From Panorpa germanica (lineage: Eukaryota; Arthropoda; Insecta; Mecoptera; Panorpidae), in contig OY783219.1 of assembly GCA_963678705.1 (NCBI GenBank), forward strand, positions 6,200,001 to 6,264,000: a stretch of DNA of 64,000 nt. The letters are read 5' to 3'. The notes below the pieces were generated by a model. That model was not told the origin of the DNA. It made no database searches and saw nothing but the letters and a program-made list of their open reading frames with translations. This document shows, piece by piece, positions 1 to 12,419 of the stretch. The number at the start of each line of letters is the position of its first letter. Positions within the stretch are counted from its first letter, which is position 1. A program made the translations under genes and the position numbers.

Positions 1-2
1 AT

Positions 3-3000
3 AAAGAGGCTCTTGATTTATTGTTAGCGCGGTATGATAATAAGGCGCGATTAATTACTAATCATATAAATATATTACTTGATATTCCAAACATGCAGAA
101 GGGTACTGCAATGGCTATAAGGGCTTTTTTATGTCAAGTAAAACAGCAATTACAAGCTTTAAAAAATCTTGATGAGCCTGTAGACAAATGGGATATGATT
201 CTAATCTCAATATTATGTAGAAAGCTAGATTTATTAACTAGTCGCAATTTCCATATGGAAAGAAATGTAGACAAACTGCCTACTATGGCAGAATTTATAT
301 CATTTTTAGAAAAACGTGCGATTGCACTTGAGGATAGCTCACCATATAAAAGTATGTCAAATGATAAAAATTATAAAGAGTATTCGTACTCGAGAGTTTC
401 CAATGTCACTACTCGCTACAATTTAGCATGTAGATATTGTAATATGGACCATCCCATTTTTAGATGTCCAAAATTTAAAATGGCTCCTTTAGAGTCGCGT
501 AATTCATTTGTTCAAGAACATAAATTATGTTCGCTATGTTTAAAAGCCCATAGTGGCAGGTGCTCCCTTGAGAATAATTATAAATGTCATAAATGTAAAG
601 GCATGCATAGCAAATTGTTATGTGATAAAACAGATGCTGGTTCGCTGGCTGGCAAGACAACTGAATCTCCAGTTGTAATGTGCTGTAGCAATGATAGCTT
701 GGGGGGTACCATATTGCTGCCTACTATGAAGGTAAAAATTGTTGACAATTTTGGTCGCGAGTTTCTAGTTCGTGCATTGCTCGATAGCGGTAGTCAAGCA
801 TCATTAGTGACTGCTGAACTCTTAAAAGAATTGCGTTTACGCACAAACACTCATCCTAGTAAAATAATTGGCATAGGCAATAAAGCCACAAAATTATATC
901 ACTCAGCAATTATAAACATACAGTCTAATTACAACAGAAATATTAATCACAAAGTGAATTGTCATGTAGTTGAATCTATCACTACGCATTTGCCTCAAAT
1001 TTTTATTGACACATCCAAAGTTATTTTTCCCAAAAATATTAAGCTAGCTGATGAGCAGTATAATGTACCCTCAAAAATATCATTGCTATTGGGTGCGGAT
1101 GTATATTTTGCCATTCTATTAGGTGGCTGTATTAAATTAAATAATGGCTCAGTTTTACAGAACACTACATTTGGATATGTAGTTGCAGGTAAATTGCATA
1201 ATCAATTTAATTATAATGTTATTAATGAGCCAAAAATGTTTCAAAATCAAAATAATTATTCAAGTAATATTATAGTATCTAATTTTGCCATTTCTGACCA
1301 TACAACCCTTGAGAATGTTATGGGGCAATTTTGGATGACTGAGAAGGTCCCAGAAAAGACAGACAAGTTTACTGAGGAATATTTAAAGGCTGAACATATT
1401 TTTAAAAATTCAGTACTACTTGAAAATAATACTTTTACTGTAGATTTGCCATTAGTCAGCCCAGTAAATGAACTGGAATTGGGGGATTCTTTCTCAGTCG
1501 CCCTGCAAAGATTCTGTGTGTTAGAAAACAGATTTAAACGAAATCCTTCACTATTGAAGGTGTATAAAAAATTCATTGATCAGTATATAGAGATGGGACA
1601 TGCCAGGGAAATAGACATAAATTCTTATGATGTTTATAATACTCCTAATTATTTTTTAGCACATCATGCAGTTACAAATGATGATAGCAAAACTACTAAA
1701 TTGCGTGTGGTCTTTGATGGAAGCATGCGTTCTAAAAATAAGATTTCTCTCAACGATGTTATGCTGAATGGTCCTGTGGTTCAAGGCGAGCTCTTCGATA
1801 TTCTCCTACTGTTTAGAACTTATGTGTACACAATTGTCTGTGACATAGAAAAAATGTTCCGCTGTATTCTCACAAATGACACTTACAATGTCTTACAAAA
1901 TATCTTATGGAGAGATGATCCAGGTAAGCCCATCAGTTGTTTGCAATTAAAAACTGTAACATATGGACTCAAATCTTCTACCTTTTTGGCCACACGATGT
2001 CTCATAGAACTTGCCCATCGCTACAAACATAAATATCCTCTCGCAGCGAGAGCAATGTGCCATAATACGTATGTTGATGATGTCATAGTTGGGTGCGATG
2101 ACGTGGAAGAGTTATCTGAATTAAAGTCTCAATTAATTGGTTTGTTACAATTAGGTAATTTTAAATTACACAAATGGTCTTCCAATCATCCCCCAGTGCT
2201 CGACGACATCTCTAGTGATAAAAAATATATCAATGAATTGGATTTAAATAAATCAGCCATTATTAAAACATTAGGTCTAAAATACAATGTTATTTTGGAT
2301 ACATTTACCTTTAAATGTCCTAACACGAATAGTAACAATTTGAATACTAAAAGAAAAGTACTTAGTTTTATTGGGACTTTATTTGACCCGTTAGGATTGA
2401 TTGGCCCTATAATTGTAGTTGCCAAGTTAATCATGCAAGAGCTTTGGTTTTTGAAAATAGATTGGGACGCACCGCTGCCTGACAAACAATTACAGATGTG
2501 GGAAAAGTTCCTTAATGGTCTAAAGATAGCAGACAGCATTTCAATAGATCGACTTATAAAGGAGGAAAATTTTGTCACTGCAGAGTTAATAGGCTATGCA
2601 GATGCATCTATAAAGGCGTACGGGTGCTGCCTATATTTAAGAACCGTTACAGCAAATGACAACGTAAAAACAAAATTAATTTGTGCCAAGTCTCGTGTGG
2701 CTCCACTAGATAAGGTACTTACAATACCCCAACTAGAGCTAAATAGTGCAGTTTTGTTGGCACAACTTGCGGTTAGAGTTAGTAATTTACTCAAAACTAG
2801 ATTGGAACATAGACTTTTCCTTTATTGTGATTCCAAAATAGTCCTTGCTTGGATTCAAGCGGACAAATTAAAAACCAATATCTATGTTAATAACAGAGTA
2901 AAGAAAATAACAGAGCTCACAGATAAATTCTCTTGGTACTATGTAAAATCAGCTGATAACCCAGCTGATATAATTTCTCGTGGTATAGAACCACAACACT

Positions 3001-4631
3001 TAAAAAATCAAAATCTTTGGTGGAACGGTCCCCAGTATCTATCCAATTCTCATTTTAAACATGATCATTATTTTGATTTAAATACAGTACTTCCATCAGA
3101 CGATGAAGATAAAAGCTGTAATGTTTGTAACATTGAAGTCGAACAAGCACCGTTAATGCTAGACTTGTTTAAAAAATTCTCCAATATCAATAAGCTACAG
3201 CGTGTATTAGCTTATGTGTATAGATTCTTTAATAATTGTAAAAAGACAGTACACAGTTCAAGTGGACATTTATCTCCACAAGAACTTCATAATTCATTAT
3301 TAATTATCATTCGCTCAGTTCAAAGGCAAATATTTTTTAAAGAAATAAAATGTCTCTTAGGTGGTATCATTATCAAGACCGGTATAGGTAATCTCCACCC
3401 TTTCATAGACAACACTGGTTTAATTCGTGTTGGTGGCAGATTGCAAAATGCAGGCATTGCAAAAGATAAAATGCACCCAGTCATACTGCCAAAGGACAAC
3501 AATATCACTTCTATCATAATCAAAAATGAGCACTTACGTTTGCTCCATGCTGGTGCTAGATTAGTACTCAGCTCCTTGTCTCAAAAGTTCTGGATTATCA
3601 ATGGCATACGGGAGGTCAAAAAGGTACTATACAAATGTGTTATATGTTCACGATTGAAGGCTGAATCTGCTAAACAATTGATGGGTTCTTTGCCAGCTGA
3701 CAGAGTTACAGCTACAAGACCATTTCAGCATGTAGGTGTAGATTTTTGTGGACCTTTTAACATAAAGATAGCTCGCATACGTAAACCATTGATTACAAAA
3801 GGTTACATTTCATTGTTTGTTTGCTTTTCTACAAAGGCCATACACATGGAAGTGGTTTCTGATTTAAGAACTGAAACATTCTTGGCATGTCTCAATCGTT
3901 TTATTTCTAGACGAGGCATGCCTACTAAAATTTATTGTGACAATGCTAAAACATTCAAGGGTGCTGCTAATGAATTAAAAGAGTTGTATAATTTACAGAC
4001 TAATAAGTCTCATAGAAATAATGTTATAAGTTTTTGTAATAATCTATATATAAAATTTATGTTTATACCCAGTTATGCTCCTGAATTTGGTGGTATATGG
4101 GAAGCAGGGGTCAAAAGTGTGAAGCACCATCTTAAGAGAGTAGTTGGTAATTTGGCCCTAACTTATGAAGAATTAAATTCAGTTGTCATACAGATTGAAG
4201 GTGTGCTAAACTCAAGACCACTGCTTCCACTAAGCTCAAATGAGTATAAGTACTTGACTCCAGCACATTTTTTAATTGGCACTGCTCTGATTGAATACCC
4301 TGAAGTTAATTTAACAGAGGTACCAGTCAATCGTCTTAAGTTTTGGAATATTGTTAAAAAACTAAAACAAGACTTTTGGCAAGCTTGGTCAAAGGATTAT
4401 CTCACACAGCTTCAGAGCCGTCCCAAGTGGAAATATGCTAATGAAAACCTGAAAGAAGGTGATTTAGTCATTGTAAAGAATTTAAACTCACCCCCATTAA
4501 ATTGGCCAATGGCCAGAATAACAAAGGTCTTTTTTGGTAAAGATGGAAAGGTGAGAGTGGCGGAAATAAAAATCGGTGATAAGATCTACAACAGACCCAT
4601 CACAAAATTGTGTAGATTACCACTGAATTGA
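3..4631 (+). CDS. BEL/Pao LTR retrotransposon gag-pol polyprotein, 5' end outside window
   Basis: Copies an LTR retrotransposon: the Gag part packages RNA, then protease, reverse transcriptase, RNase H and integrase make and insert the DNA. The frame is open to the left edge, so the start is missing. Counting residue 1 at base 21: gag segment of the BEL type (about 1-120); three Cys/His knuckles starting at C137, C170 and C189; aspartic protease motif LLDSGSQ near 255; reverse transcriptase with YVDD at 684-687; RNase H beginning GYADAS at 858 and including YCDSK; integrase zinc finger with H1171 and C1206; integrase catalytic triad D1241, D1307 and E1361, the last in PEFGGIWE; then the C-terminal domain usual for the family, ending at TGA 4629-4631. 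No stop or frameshift interrupts over 1536 codons, so the copy is young or only recently inactive. Gypsy and Copia are less likely, because the RT-RNaseH-integrase order together with the GYADAS and ISRGIEP motifs is typical of BEL/Pao. Confidence 0.95.
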   Translation, partial: KEALDLLLARYDNKARLITNHINILLDIPNMQKGTAMAIRAFLCQVKQQLQALKNLDEPVDKWDMILISILCRKLDLLTSRNFHMERNVDKLPTMAEFISFLEKRAIALEDSSPYKSMSNDKNYKEYSYSRVSNVTTRYNLACRYCNMDHPIFRCPKFKMAPLESRNSFVQEHKLCSLCLKAHSGRCSLENNYKCHKCKGMHSKLLCDKTDAGSLAGKTTESPVVMCCSNDSLGGTILLPTMKVKIVDNFGREFLVRALLDSGSQASLVTAELLKELRLRTNTHPSKIIGIGNKATKLYHSAIINIQSNYNRNINHKVNCHVVESITTHLPQIFIDTSKVIFPKNIKLADEQYNVPSKISLLLGADVYFAILLGGCIKLNNGSVLQNTTFGYVVAGKLHNQFNYNVINEPKMFQNQNNYSSNIIVSNFAISDHTTLENVMGQFWMTEKVPEKTDKFTEEYLKAEHIFKNSVLLENNTFTVDLPLVSPVNELELGDSFSVALQRFCVLENRFKRNPSLLKVYKKFIDQYIEMGHAREIDINSYDVYNTPNYFLAHHAVTNDDSKTTKLRVVFDGSMRSKNKISLNDVMLNGPVVQGELFDILLLFRTYVYTIVCDIEKMFRCILTNDTYNVLQNILWRDDPGKPISCLQLKTVTYGLKSSTFLATRCLIELAHRYKHKYPLAARAMCHNTYVDDVIVGCDDVEELSELKSQLIGLLQLGNFKLHKWSSNHPPVLDDISSDKKYINELDLNKSAIIKTLGLKYNVILDTFTFKCPNTNSNNLNTKRKVLSFIGTLFDPLGLIGPIIVVAKLIMQELWFLKIDWDAPLPDKQLQMWEKFLNGLKIADSISIDRLIKEENFVTAELIGYADASIKAYGCCLYLRTVTANDNVKTKLICAKSRVAPLDKVLTIPQLELNSAVLLAQLAVRVSNLLKTRLEHRLFLYCDSKIVLAWIQADKLKTNIYVNNRVKKITELTDKFSWYYVKSADNPADIISRGIEPQHLKNQNLWWNGPQYLSNSHFKHDHYFDLNTVLPSDDEDKSCNVCNIEVEQAPLMLDLFKKFSNINKLQRVLAYVYRFFNNCKKTVHSSSGHLSPQELHNSLLIIIRSVQRQIFFKEIKCLLGGIIIKTGIGNLHPFIDNTGLIRVGGRLQNAGIAKDKMHPVILPKDNNITSIIIKNEHLRLLHAGARLVLSSLSQKFWIINGIREVKKVLYKCVICSRLKAESAKQLMGSLPADRVTATRPFQHVGVDFCGPFNIKIARIRKPLITKGYISLFVCFSTKAIHMEVVSDLRTETFLACLNRFISRRGMPTKIYCDNAKTFKGAANELKELYNLQTNKSHRNNVISFCNNLYIKFMFIPSYAPEFGGIWEAGVKSVKHHLKRVVGNLALTYEELNSVVIQIEGVLNSRPLLPLSSNEYKYLTPAHFLIGTALIEYPEVNLTEVPVNRLKFWNIVKKLKQDFWQAWSKDYLTQLQSRPKWKYANENLKEGDLVIVKNLNSPPLNWPMARITKVFFGKDGKVRVAEIKIGDKIYNRPITKLCRLPLN

Positions 4632-5191
4632 TTGTTGTGTACATTATGCAAATGATAATGTATGCTAAAATGTTAATTACGTTTTCTGTTATCTTTAGAA
4701 TAATTGTTATTTTGTTTTATTTTATATTATTCTCATACAATTATGTAGACTATCATAGATTTAAGAAGTTTGTAAATTTATGTAGCTCTATGTATTAATG
4801 TATTTTTATATATATTTTAAGTTGGTTGTGGGATCAGCTACGTTCTGCTGGCTGGTAATTTATGTTCAGTACAAAATTAGCACAGAACATAAAATGTGTC
4901 TCTGTTGACATTCTAGTTTAATATTGTATTGTTGTCTCTGGTAGAAATCTTACTCAGGGCAACACAGCGACGTGTTGGGCAACACAACGACGACTGCTGT
5001 GCACGCTACAGCCGTATGGCATTCGAGTCACTCGTGTTTTGGCTTTTGCACTGTCGTAGCATGATTCGCAACCATTTTATATTACAAGAATTTGTGGTTA
5101 AATTTATATTAAAAAGTGTAAAATTATTTTATCATTAAACAATTGAATAATTATTCAATCTACAAATACTCGCATGGTTTTATTTCGTACA
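4632..5191 (+). repeat. BEL/Pao 3' untranslated region and probable 3' LTR
   Basis: Non-coding DNA directly after the polyprotein stop, where the 3' LTR must lie. A plausible LTR start is TGTGGGATCAG at 4827 and plausible ends are CTACA near 5164 or GTACA near 5191. The 5' LTR is outside the window and no clear polypurine tract is seen, so the exact borders cannot be set. A 69-codon ORF here (4929-5138) has no recognisable relative and is not called. Confidence 0.5.
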
Positions 5192-6070
5192 GGGTTATAT
5201 ACAGGGCATATTCTATTACCTGCATTTTAAATTTCAGCATTCTATCTCTTATAGTTCATGAGATTAATGTACATTGCAAGGTGAGTGCCACTGACACTAA
5301 TAACTGAAAAAATATAATATTTTCGCCGCGGAGAAAATAATATCAATTTAAACCATACACACAAAACATAATATTGCGAAACGACGTCTTGCGAATTTTC
5401 ACGATGATCGTACAAAAAGTAATTTTATTGGGAAAGTTTTTGAGAATAAAATTATATATTCTATTTTATGAGTATTGTTGCTTCAGTAGACAATTATTTA
5501 GATATCAAATCCAACTCTAGTGACCTTTAATAAATTGCCTAGGTGCTACAGTTGAGCAAACAACAATAATTCAAATAAAAGGGCAAACAAATCAGATTCT
5601 ACAAGCTGATCAAGGATTTTTGATTGAATTCAACTGAACGGTGATAAAGCTACACCCAGATATGTTCTTGTTCTTCAGCAGGTAAAAGCACCAACGTCAT
5701 GCTTCATTAGTGGAGTCCACGAGAATGATCACTAGAGACCAAGCAGGTGAATGCAGAGTTGTGGCGATGCCCTTCTCCAGAGGGTTGGGCAATGATGTTG
5801 TAATGGATGAAGATGAAAAAATGGAAATATGTATAACGATATTTTAAAGAATTGTATTACAAATCGATAAGAAAGAATATGGAAAGGGAGCGGATAGCTG
5901 AATAAATGGCTTTATATATTAGGAGTGGAATAAATACATAACTGTGTACGCTGTAGTTATATAAAACGAATGTAATCTGATACATAATAGTCCTTAATGC
6001 GTAATGAATTCACTTTATAGGAAACGCGTGATACATTTACATGCAAATATATGTAAAGAAATTATATTTT
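5192..6070. other. AT-rich DNA, no gene seen
   Basis: No coding signal. Bases 5395-5450 resemble short stretches near 44.09-44.13 kb and 56.40-56.45 kb (shared core GATGATCGTA followed by AAAGTAATTTT), so part of this is a degraded dispersed repeat. Confidence 0.4.
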
Positions 6071-6305
6071 TTTAGTTGATATTTGGAGGCGACAGAACTC
6101 ACTGTGCATATTGTTAAGTTATTATAAAATTAGATAAAAAGGAATTGACAATTTAAATAATAAACTTTAAATGTCGTTTCTTTGATTTCAGGTAGGATGG
6201 TATGATTTAAGTTAAACAGTGTAATTATTATAATGTGTATGTAAATTACTAAAATAAACTTTGATTTCAAAAGCAACACATAAGATTGATTAAAAATTTA
6301 CAATT
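6071..6305 (+). repeat. Dispersed repeat A, copy 1 (possible solo LTR)
   Basis: One of four copies in the window (others near 17.55, 29.77 and 42.15 kb). Shared landmarks are CGACAGAACTCACTGTGC, GTTATTATAAAATTAGA, AATAATAAACTTTA, then TTTGATTTCAGGTA, TGTAATTATTATAATGTG and a second TTTGATTTCA. AATAAA-like signals without coding capacity would fit part of an LTR, but no terminal repeat or target duplication was found, so the class is open. Confidence 0.55.
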
Positions 6306-8294
6306 TAAGAGGTTTGGAAATAAACAATTGAATCGATGAACAATTCAAGCGTACCAGTGTATCAGTACCATAAGACCTACAGCGATTTAAATCAACAATC
6401 CCTTGTTGAAGTTTCACTTAAAATTTGACATCAGAAGTGGGATTAAGATTATAAATTTTATATGTATATGAATACGACACAAAAAATACAATTTAGATCG
6501 AACATCGCAAGTTCATTGCCTGATTTACACAATAAATGCAAAATAAATGTAGGTGTGGTTTTATATTTTATTTTATACACTGTTTAGAATTCAATATTCC
6601 CTTAAATTAATTACAGATCTGATAGAAAAAAGTATTGTAAAATAGAGTTAAAACTTAGGTTTACACTTTAATATTTCTTATCTACCCATAAATTAAATAA
6701 ACTTGATTTTTATTAACAAGGTGGTATTAAATTACGCTTGAAGAAGACTTCCACATTAATTTATCCCGATTCTCTCGCAAGACCGCGTCATCCTAATTTG
6801 AACCAATTACCTATTCATAAATCCGACCCTCCTGTATTTTTCCTAAAACACTCACAATCATTCAATGCATTCCTTGATTAAATATATACGTATACTGCTA
6901 ATATCTTCTCAAGATTAAATGAATCAATTCTGATTGTCATGAACTTAATCACCGAAAGTGCATTCGATGATTTCCGCCCTATTTACTAGCTGAATGTCTA
7001 CACTGACTGCACAATAACAAAGCGTTCCACCCTGTATTCGATACTGTACCCCACACAGTACAATCTAGTGGTCCGTTATACCCGGATCTATTGTCCGACA
7101 ACTGATCTCATGGGACAAATAACCAATACAAAACTATATTTGAAACTCTGCACAACTCTTCTACACTGTTCAGTGTATGAGCTGTTTATTTTTAAAGTGG
7201 GATAAGTCCATGTGCCAGATGAACTATGATCTGATAGAGTCTAGAACTAAGAACTCTTCTATATCTAATACGTTTTTATGTTACTTAAACATGAATAAGA
7301 ATATGAATATAGTTACTTCATCTTTTCCTACTGTTTTATTATTTTAATTGATACATATTTTATAAGTATTATTTTTGTTTTTTCATTTAACTATTAGACA
7401 TTACGTACTATCAACCTAATGATGTGAAGTAAATTTTGTGACACTGAACAACTGGCTCAAATTATCATTGTATGTACTCATATATTTTTATACATTAACC
7501 TGTCGGTATTTGTATTGGAAATACTAACTTAGTTATAATACTAATTTATTTTATTTATATATTTTTTAATTTAAATTTATTTAAGACCCATTTCCACTCA
7601 CTGATTTTTGGTGTTAATTTAAGATTTTAACCTAAAATGTAAGTTCCAGCTTTTGAAATATAAAGATAGTAATTATTACAAAATAATGTATATTACTGAT
7701 GCATGATGCATGATTTCACAAGTTGAAAATTGCATTTAATCTTATGTATTTAAGATTTATTTAAAGTAACACAACTTATCTATTGCGTAAAAATGTTATG
7801 TTACCTAATATACAACTTTATTTGCGCTTTTTTATACTAAAGCTTTAGGGATTATATAATCCTAAATAATCCTGTTTAAGAACTTGAAGATTTTATAAAA
7901 ATATTTTCATAAAAAACAAATTACAAAACTGACTTATCCCATTTTCAAAATAACCAGCTCATAACTTCTTTTCTTCTTGCATTTTCTATTCACTGCTTGT
8001 TGCAAAATTTGAACGAAAAGTCAACGACCGATTTAGATGTCATTGTTACCATTGCATACATGTTGCAGCACTCTAGAAGATTGTACAATTTTAGAAAATA
8101 AGAAAATTGAAAAGTTTGTATAATTTTATTAATAAAAGTAATGTTACAATTTATTTTTCAAAGATTTTTCTTTTCAGTTTTAACATTTGAAACTAAAACT
8201 ACAACGAAGTAGCAATAGATGTCAGACCTGTATTAAAATAACGAGCTACCTAAATGAAAGTGATAAACAAATAATAATTTTATGTTATCGGTAA
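6306..8294. other. AT-rich DNA, nothing recognised
   Basis: Long AT-rich non-coding stretch with only short A/T runs and a small direct repeat (GATGCATGATGCATGAT near 7.70 kb). No ORF of note on either strand. Confidence 0.4.
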
Positions 8295-8627
8295 TCTTAA
8301 TATATATAAATTACGTGTCACTGTGTTGTCCGCTATGGACTCCTAAACTACTTAACCGATTTTAATGAAATTTGTACACCGTGTCCAGTTTGATCCAACT
8401 TGAAAGATAGGATACCTTACATCTCAATTTATTTATCTTATTGCTAATTATTTGTCTATTAATTATCTGTATATGACATATGACATCGGGCGACGATGAT
8501 GGCGACATCTGTTGACTAGATTGAGTAAATATTCTGTTGAGTAAATCGAAATCTGTTGACTAGATTGAGTAAATATTCAATAGATGGCGCTACGTTAGGC
8601 ACAGCAACGCGTGGCCGGGACAGCTAG
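8295..8627 (+). mobile_element. Non-autonomous Helitron, copy 1
   Basis: Starts TCTTAATATATATAAATT after a host A and ends GGCCGGGACAGCTAG before a host T, the 5'-TC / CTAG-3' ends and A^T target expected of Helitrons, with no terminal inverted repeats or target duplication. Two close relatives lie at 27133-27486 and 46542-46878. It holds an internal repeat of TGTTGACTAGATTGAGTAAA. Compared with the 27-kb copy it lacks about 22 bases near the 3' end. No coding capacity, so a Rep/helicase from elsewhere would have been needed. Confidence 0.85.
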
Positions 8628-9688
8628 TTGCTATATATATTTTAACTAAAAAACACTATTTTTGAAAATTGAGTATAATTTCTAATGAAAATGTTGAAAT
8701 GCGTAACACAATATTAAATATTTATTTAGCTTTTTGTAAAAGTACACCGCCCTGAGCTTTCATTGTTGCACGCAACATAAAACCAGGTCTCTAAGATTAA
8801 ATTCCAAGTAAACAACATAATGTTTCCACATTACTTACTGATATGATTTTTAAATCAATTATGGTGTCGATTCTCAAACTTTCAATTTTCTTTCACTCCC
8901 TCTATCTAAAAAATAACACTTACAGAACTTTAAATGCCTTGAGGAGAGGAATGATTTATATATAAATACTGACAGAAATAAAGACATTCACTACTGCACT
9001 ATTTGCATCATTCGCACAATTCGCATCATTTGCACTATTCAAAACTTTACAATTCCGAATAAAATTGGAGATATTGTCTTACATATATTTGAAATCAGTT
9101 TGACAAGCTCTGACTCGATTCGAATTATTGATTATAAATCGAGTTATATGGAAGTAAGCAAATACAATTATTTGTTACATTATATCAGCGGACTAAAAAA
9201 ATATTCTGAATAGAATTTCTAATAAACCTGTAAACAAAAAAGATCAGCATGCAATTTGGTTAAATTATATGGTCTATTTTATTTGCAATTGAGTCAATGA
9301 TACGCTGGCAGACCGTGCAGAATTTCTTGAACTACAAACAGCATGTTAAGTCTATCTCTTGGATAACAATCGATATTAAGTATTGCTTAAATTGCAAGAA
9401 TCGATTGAAAATTATAATTTAACGGTTTTCGATATGCTTTTTTCTGATAATAATTGATAATAAATAATACAATGTCACGTGTGACGTAACAGTGACGTTA
9501 ATAGAGCACGGAGAATTGTAAAATGAGTTTGTGACAAGAATTTAGAGCAAATTTGACATTTAACAATATTGCATGCTAATAAGGACTTATTATTTGTGAT
9601 TATATCTATGGTAGAAATTGGCACAATTTATTTATATTTATTTCACTTCATATTTTATACCATATATATATATATATATATATATATA
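8628..9688. other. AT-rich DNA with a short 9-bp tandem repeat
   Basis: No gene seen. At about 8995-9040 there are roughly five 9-bp units of the type TTTGCATCA / TTCGCACAA. Bases 9663-9688 are an (AT)n microsatellite abutting the next element. Confidence 0.5.
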
Positions 9689-9689
9689 C

Positions 9690-10376
9690 GGGGTGTCCAA
9701 GAAGTCGACATCAAGTCGGAAGTGGGTCATAGCCAAGTCATACCAGTTATCAGAAAAATATTAAAAAATTCAAAGTTGAATATTTTAAAAATTATTGGAA
9801 TTTTAAAAAATCGAGAAAATCTGCACCCTGCGACAGTCTTTTCACTCCTGTTGCTACAAATCTTAACATTTTCAAAAAATTATGTGGTCCTGAATAATGT
9901 TTCTGTAAACTCTTGCATAAAATGTAAAGCCAACTGCTCCAGCTTGGAAGAAATTGTCACTTTTTGTCCAACCAAATATTCAAAATTAATTCTTCGCCCA
10001 ACTGTGAGTGACTGTACTAAAAAATAATGTACTATGCGAGTTTGGCAAGTAACATTAAAAGTTGGCGCATTTAATAAGGATTCCAAAATGGTATGACACT
10101 TGCTAGAATATTTCTTAAATTTTGAACAATTTCTTCTTTTGCAAAGTAACCCAGATTTGAACCAATTTTTCTTACTAACTTAAAAATGATTATAGTGTAC
10201 CCAAAGCTTTCCTAAAGCGGTAGCTTTATGATTCTAGTTTAACTGACACCGAGAGAGTCGTTTTATGAAGTGTGAGCGAGACAGGTAGTTTTACGGTCGG
10301 ATAAGTCAACATTTGAAGAGTCGAAAAAGATGGTTACATTAATATGCGATTCGGCGTCAACTTCTGGGACACCCTC
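9690..10376. mobile_element. Non-autonomous TIR DNA transposon, probably Tc1/mariner-like
   Basis: Ends form an inverted repeat: GGGGTGTCCAAGAAGTCGAC at the left and, reverse complemented, AGGGTGTCCCAGAAGTTGAC at the right. Both sides are embedded in TATATA, so a TA target fits but cannot be proven. About 690 bp with no transposase; short ORFs inside (for example 9569-10027) are not protein-like. The superfamily call rests only on the GGGTGTCC-type end and the TA flank. Confidence 0.55.
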
Positions 10377-12419
10377 TATATATAAATTCACCTGTACAAT
10401 TCCATGAGAAGATAATAAGGAATTCTGGTACAGCAGAACCCAATAAATACGGTGCAGTGCACCCAAACATGTACCGATGCATTATGGGTACAAGGTTCTA
10501 ATCTACAGATATTTACCACTTGAATAGTGAGACGAAGGAAGCAAAGTAAAACATCACTTTATTTATCAAATTCAAAAAAGTCACGTCCTTTTTCTTTCAA
10601 GTACCTATAAAAGAAATAATTTATATACATATCTACAATATATTTAAATTAGTTATTAATTCTTCGATCGTTATCTTAGTAGTTTCAAATGTGATCATGT
10701 TGCGAATAGATTTAAAGGGATGTGTACGATGGAAGGGGAGTACCAGTCTCCCACATAAAGGATTAAAGGGAGAATGCAATACGAAAACGGAATCAATTAC
10801 ACTAGGTAGTACTTTTTATATAGATTCGAATTAGAATTGTAAAATAAATTGGTAAATCACGTTTGTGGTTTGAGGCAACTCATGCAGTCGTACGTGAATT
10901 AAGCATGTCGGTAAAGAAGTATTCTTCTATTCAATTGAAGTGAATCTAGAGAATTTTATAAATTTATATATAGTCAATGGATTAAACATGTTATTCGATA
11001 CCTATACCTATGTGTCCTATAAAAGTGTACTATATATTGATAAAGTGGATTACTAGAACCTCAAATGTTCAATTATTTTTTAATAACTCCTTATATGTTA
11101 AGAAATATTAACAATTAAAAAAGTCATTTTGTCTCTTTAATTATTAAAGGGATTCAACGTTGTACATATTTCAAATACATGTGACATCACAACCACTGCC
11201 AACCTTACAGCTCATAAATCTTTGCTATATGCATTTATATATCAAAATATCAAATATTATTTACAGCTATTTCAAGGAACAATAAAATTTCAATATTATG
11301 TCTGCCGTAACAGGGTTAAATAAAATGAAAACTTATTATTCTTTAACTTGACTTGATTATTTACTACCAACAGCTACAAAACATTACCACAGCACTGACC
11401 TACTCAAAAAATAACTGACGTTAAAATGAATTTCACGTCATACAAATAAGGCCGACCATTTCTAGCGCTAAAACTACAATTCAGATTTTTAATTGCTATA
11501 TCTCCGTCAACATTTAGATATTAAATAAAATAGACACGCCAATACACATTTATTAACATCAATTTAAGTGAACAATTAAAAAATCGACCACTAAAAAATG
11601 AGGACACAAGCCCATTAATACTTAACGTATCTAGATACATTAGAATATTAACACTTGCATTATCGACTTAATAAATACCAACGAAGTTTTCGCTACGAAC
11701 CAAATAGCTTTTACTTTTAATTTCAACGAGAGAGAGAGGTCAACAAGAAGTAGAGGGCGAACAGTAGAGTGCTCTACTTGTTTAAAGTCACTTAAAGAAA
11801 TAAGAAATCGTCACAAGTACGTACTTATCGAAGTCTTTCGAACTCTTAAACGAAGGCAACGTTGTTACAATATTATTAATTATGTATGCAAACAAATAAT
11901 GTAAATTACTCTTCAATTTCCATCTCCAGATCACGATTACGTTGGAGAACGTCCTCCAGTATCTCTTGTGCTCTTCGAGTCTGTTTATGATTTTCAATTA
12001 TACCTCGGTTTGTTTTTCCGTGACAAATCTCTTTGTGTTATACACGAAATATATTGTTTATGTGTTTGTGAGTGGAATAATTGTGTAACTTGTTGATATT
12101 TTGAATAAATCTTTTGATTCATGCTTATTTGCCGTTAAGAATGTCATTTACTTGCTGCGAATAATTGTGCATAGTTATTAGCAGAATAATAATTCAGTAT
12201 TTGCACTAAGAAGACGTTTATAATATTTGGTTGTGATAAATTTTTATGACTGTAATTATAGTCTAAGATCTAACTGCATGATTACTTTGTTCATCTGCTT
12301 TTTAACCAAAATACAATTTTTATAGATAATTATTAATAGACGAATATGGTTCTGTTGGCAAAGTACTTTTTAAATTCAGATTCCAATTTCTTTAAATTTA
12401 TTTATAATAATGTATAACA
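10377..12419. other. AT-rich DNA, nothing recognised
   Basis: No ORF, RNA gene or inverted-repeat element that I can support. Confidence 0.35.

Noticed and set aside
9569..10027. 152-codon ORF
   Set aside because: Runs from flanking AT-rich DNA through an (AT)n microsatellite into a TIR element; not protein-like.
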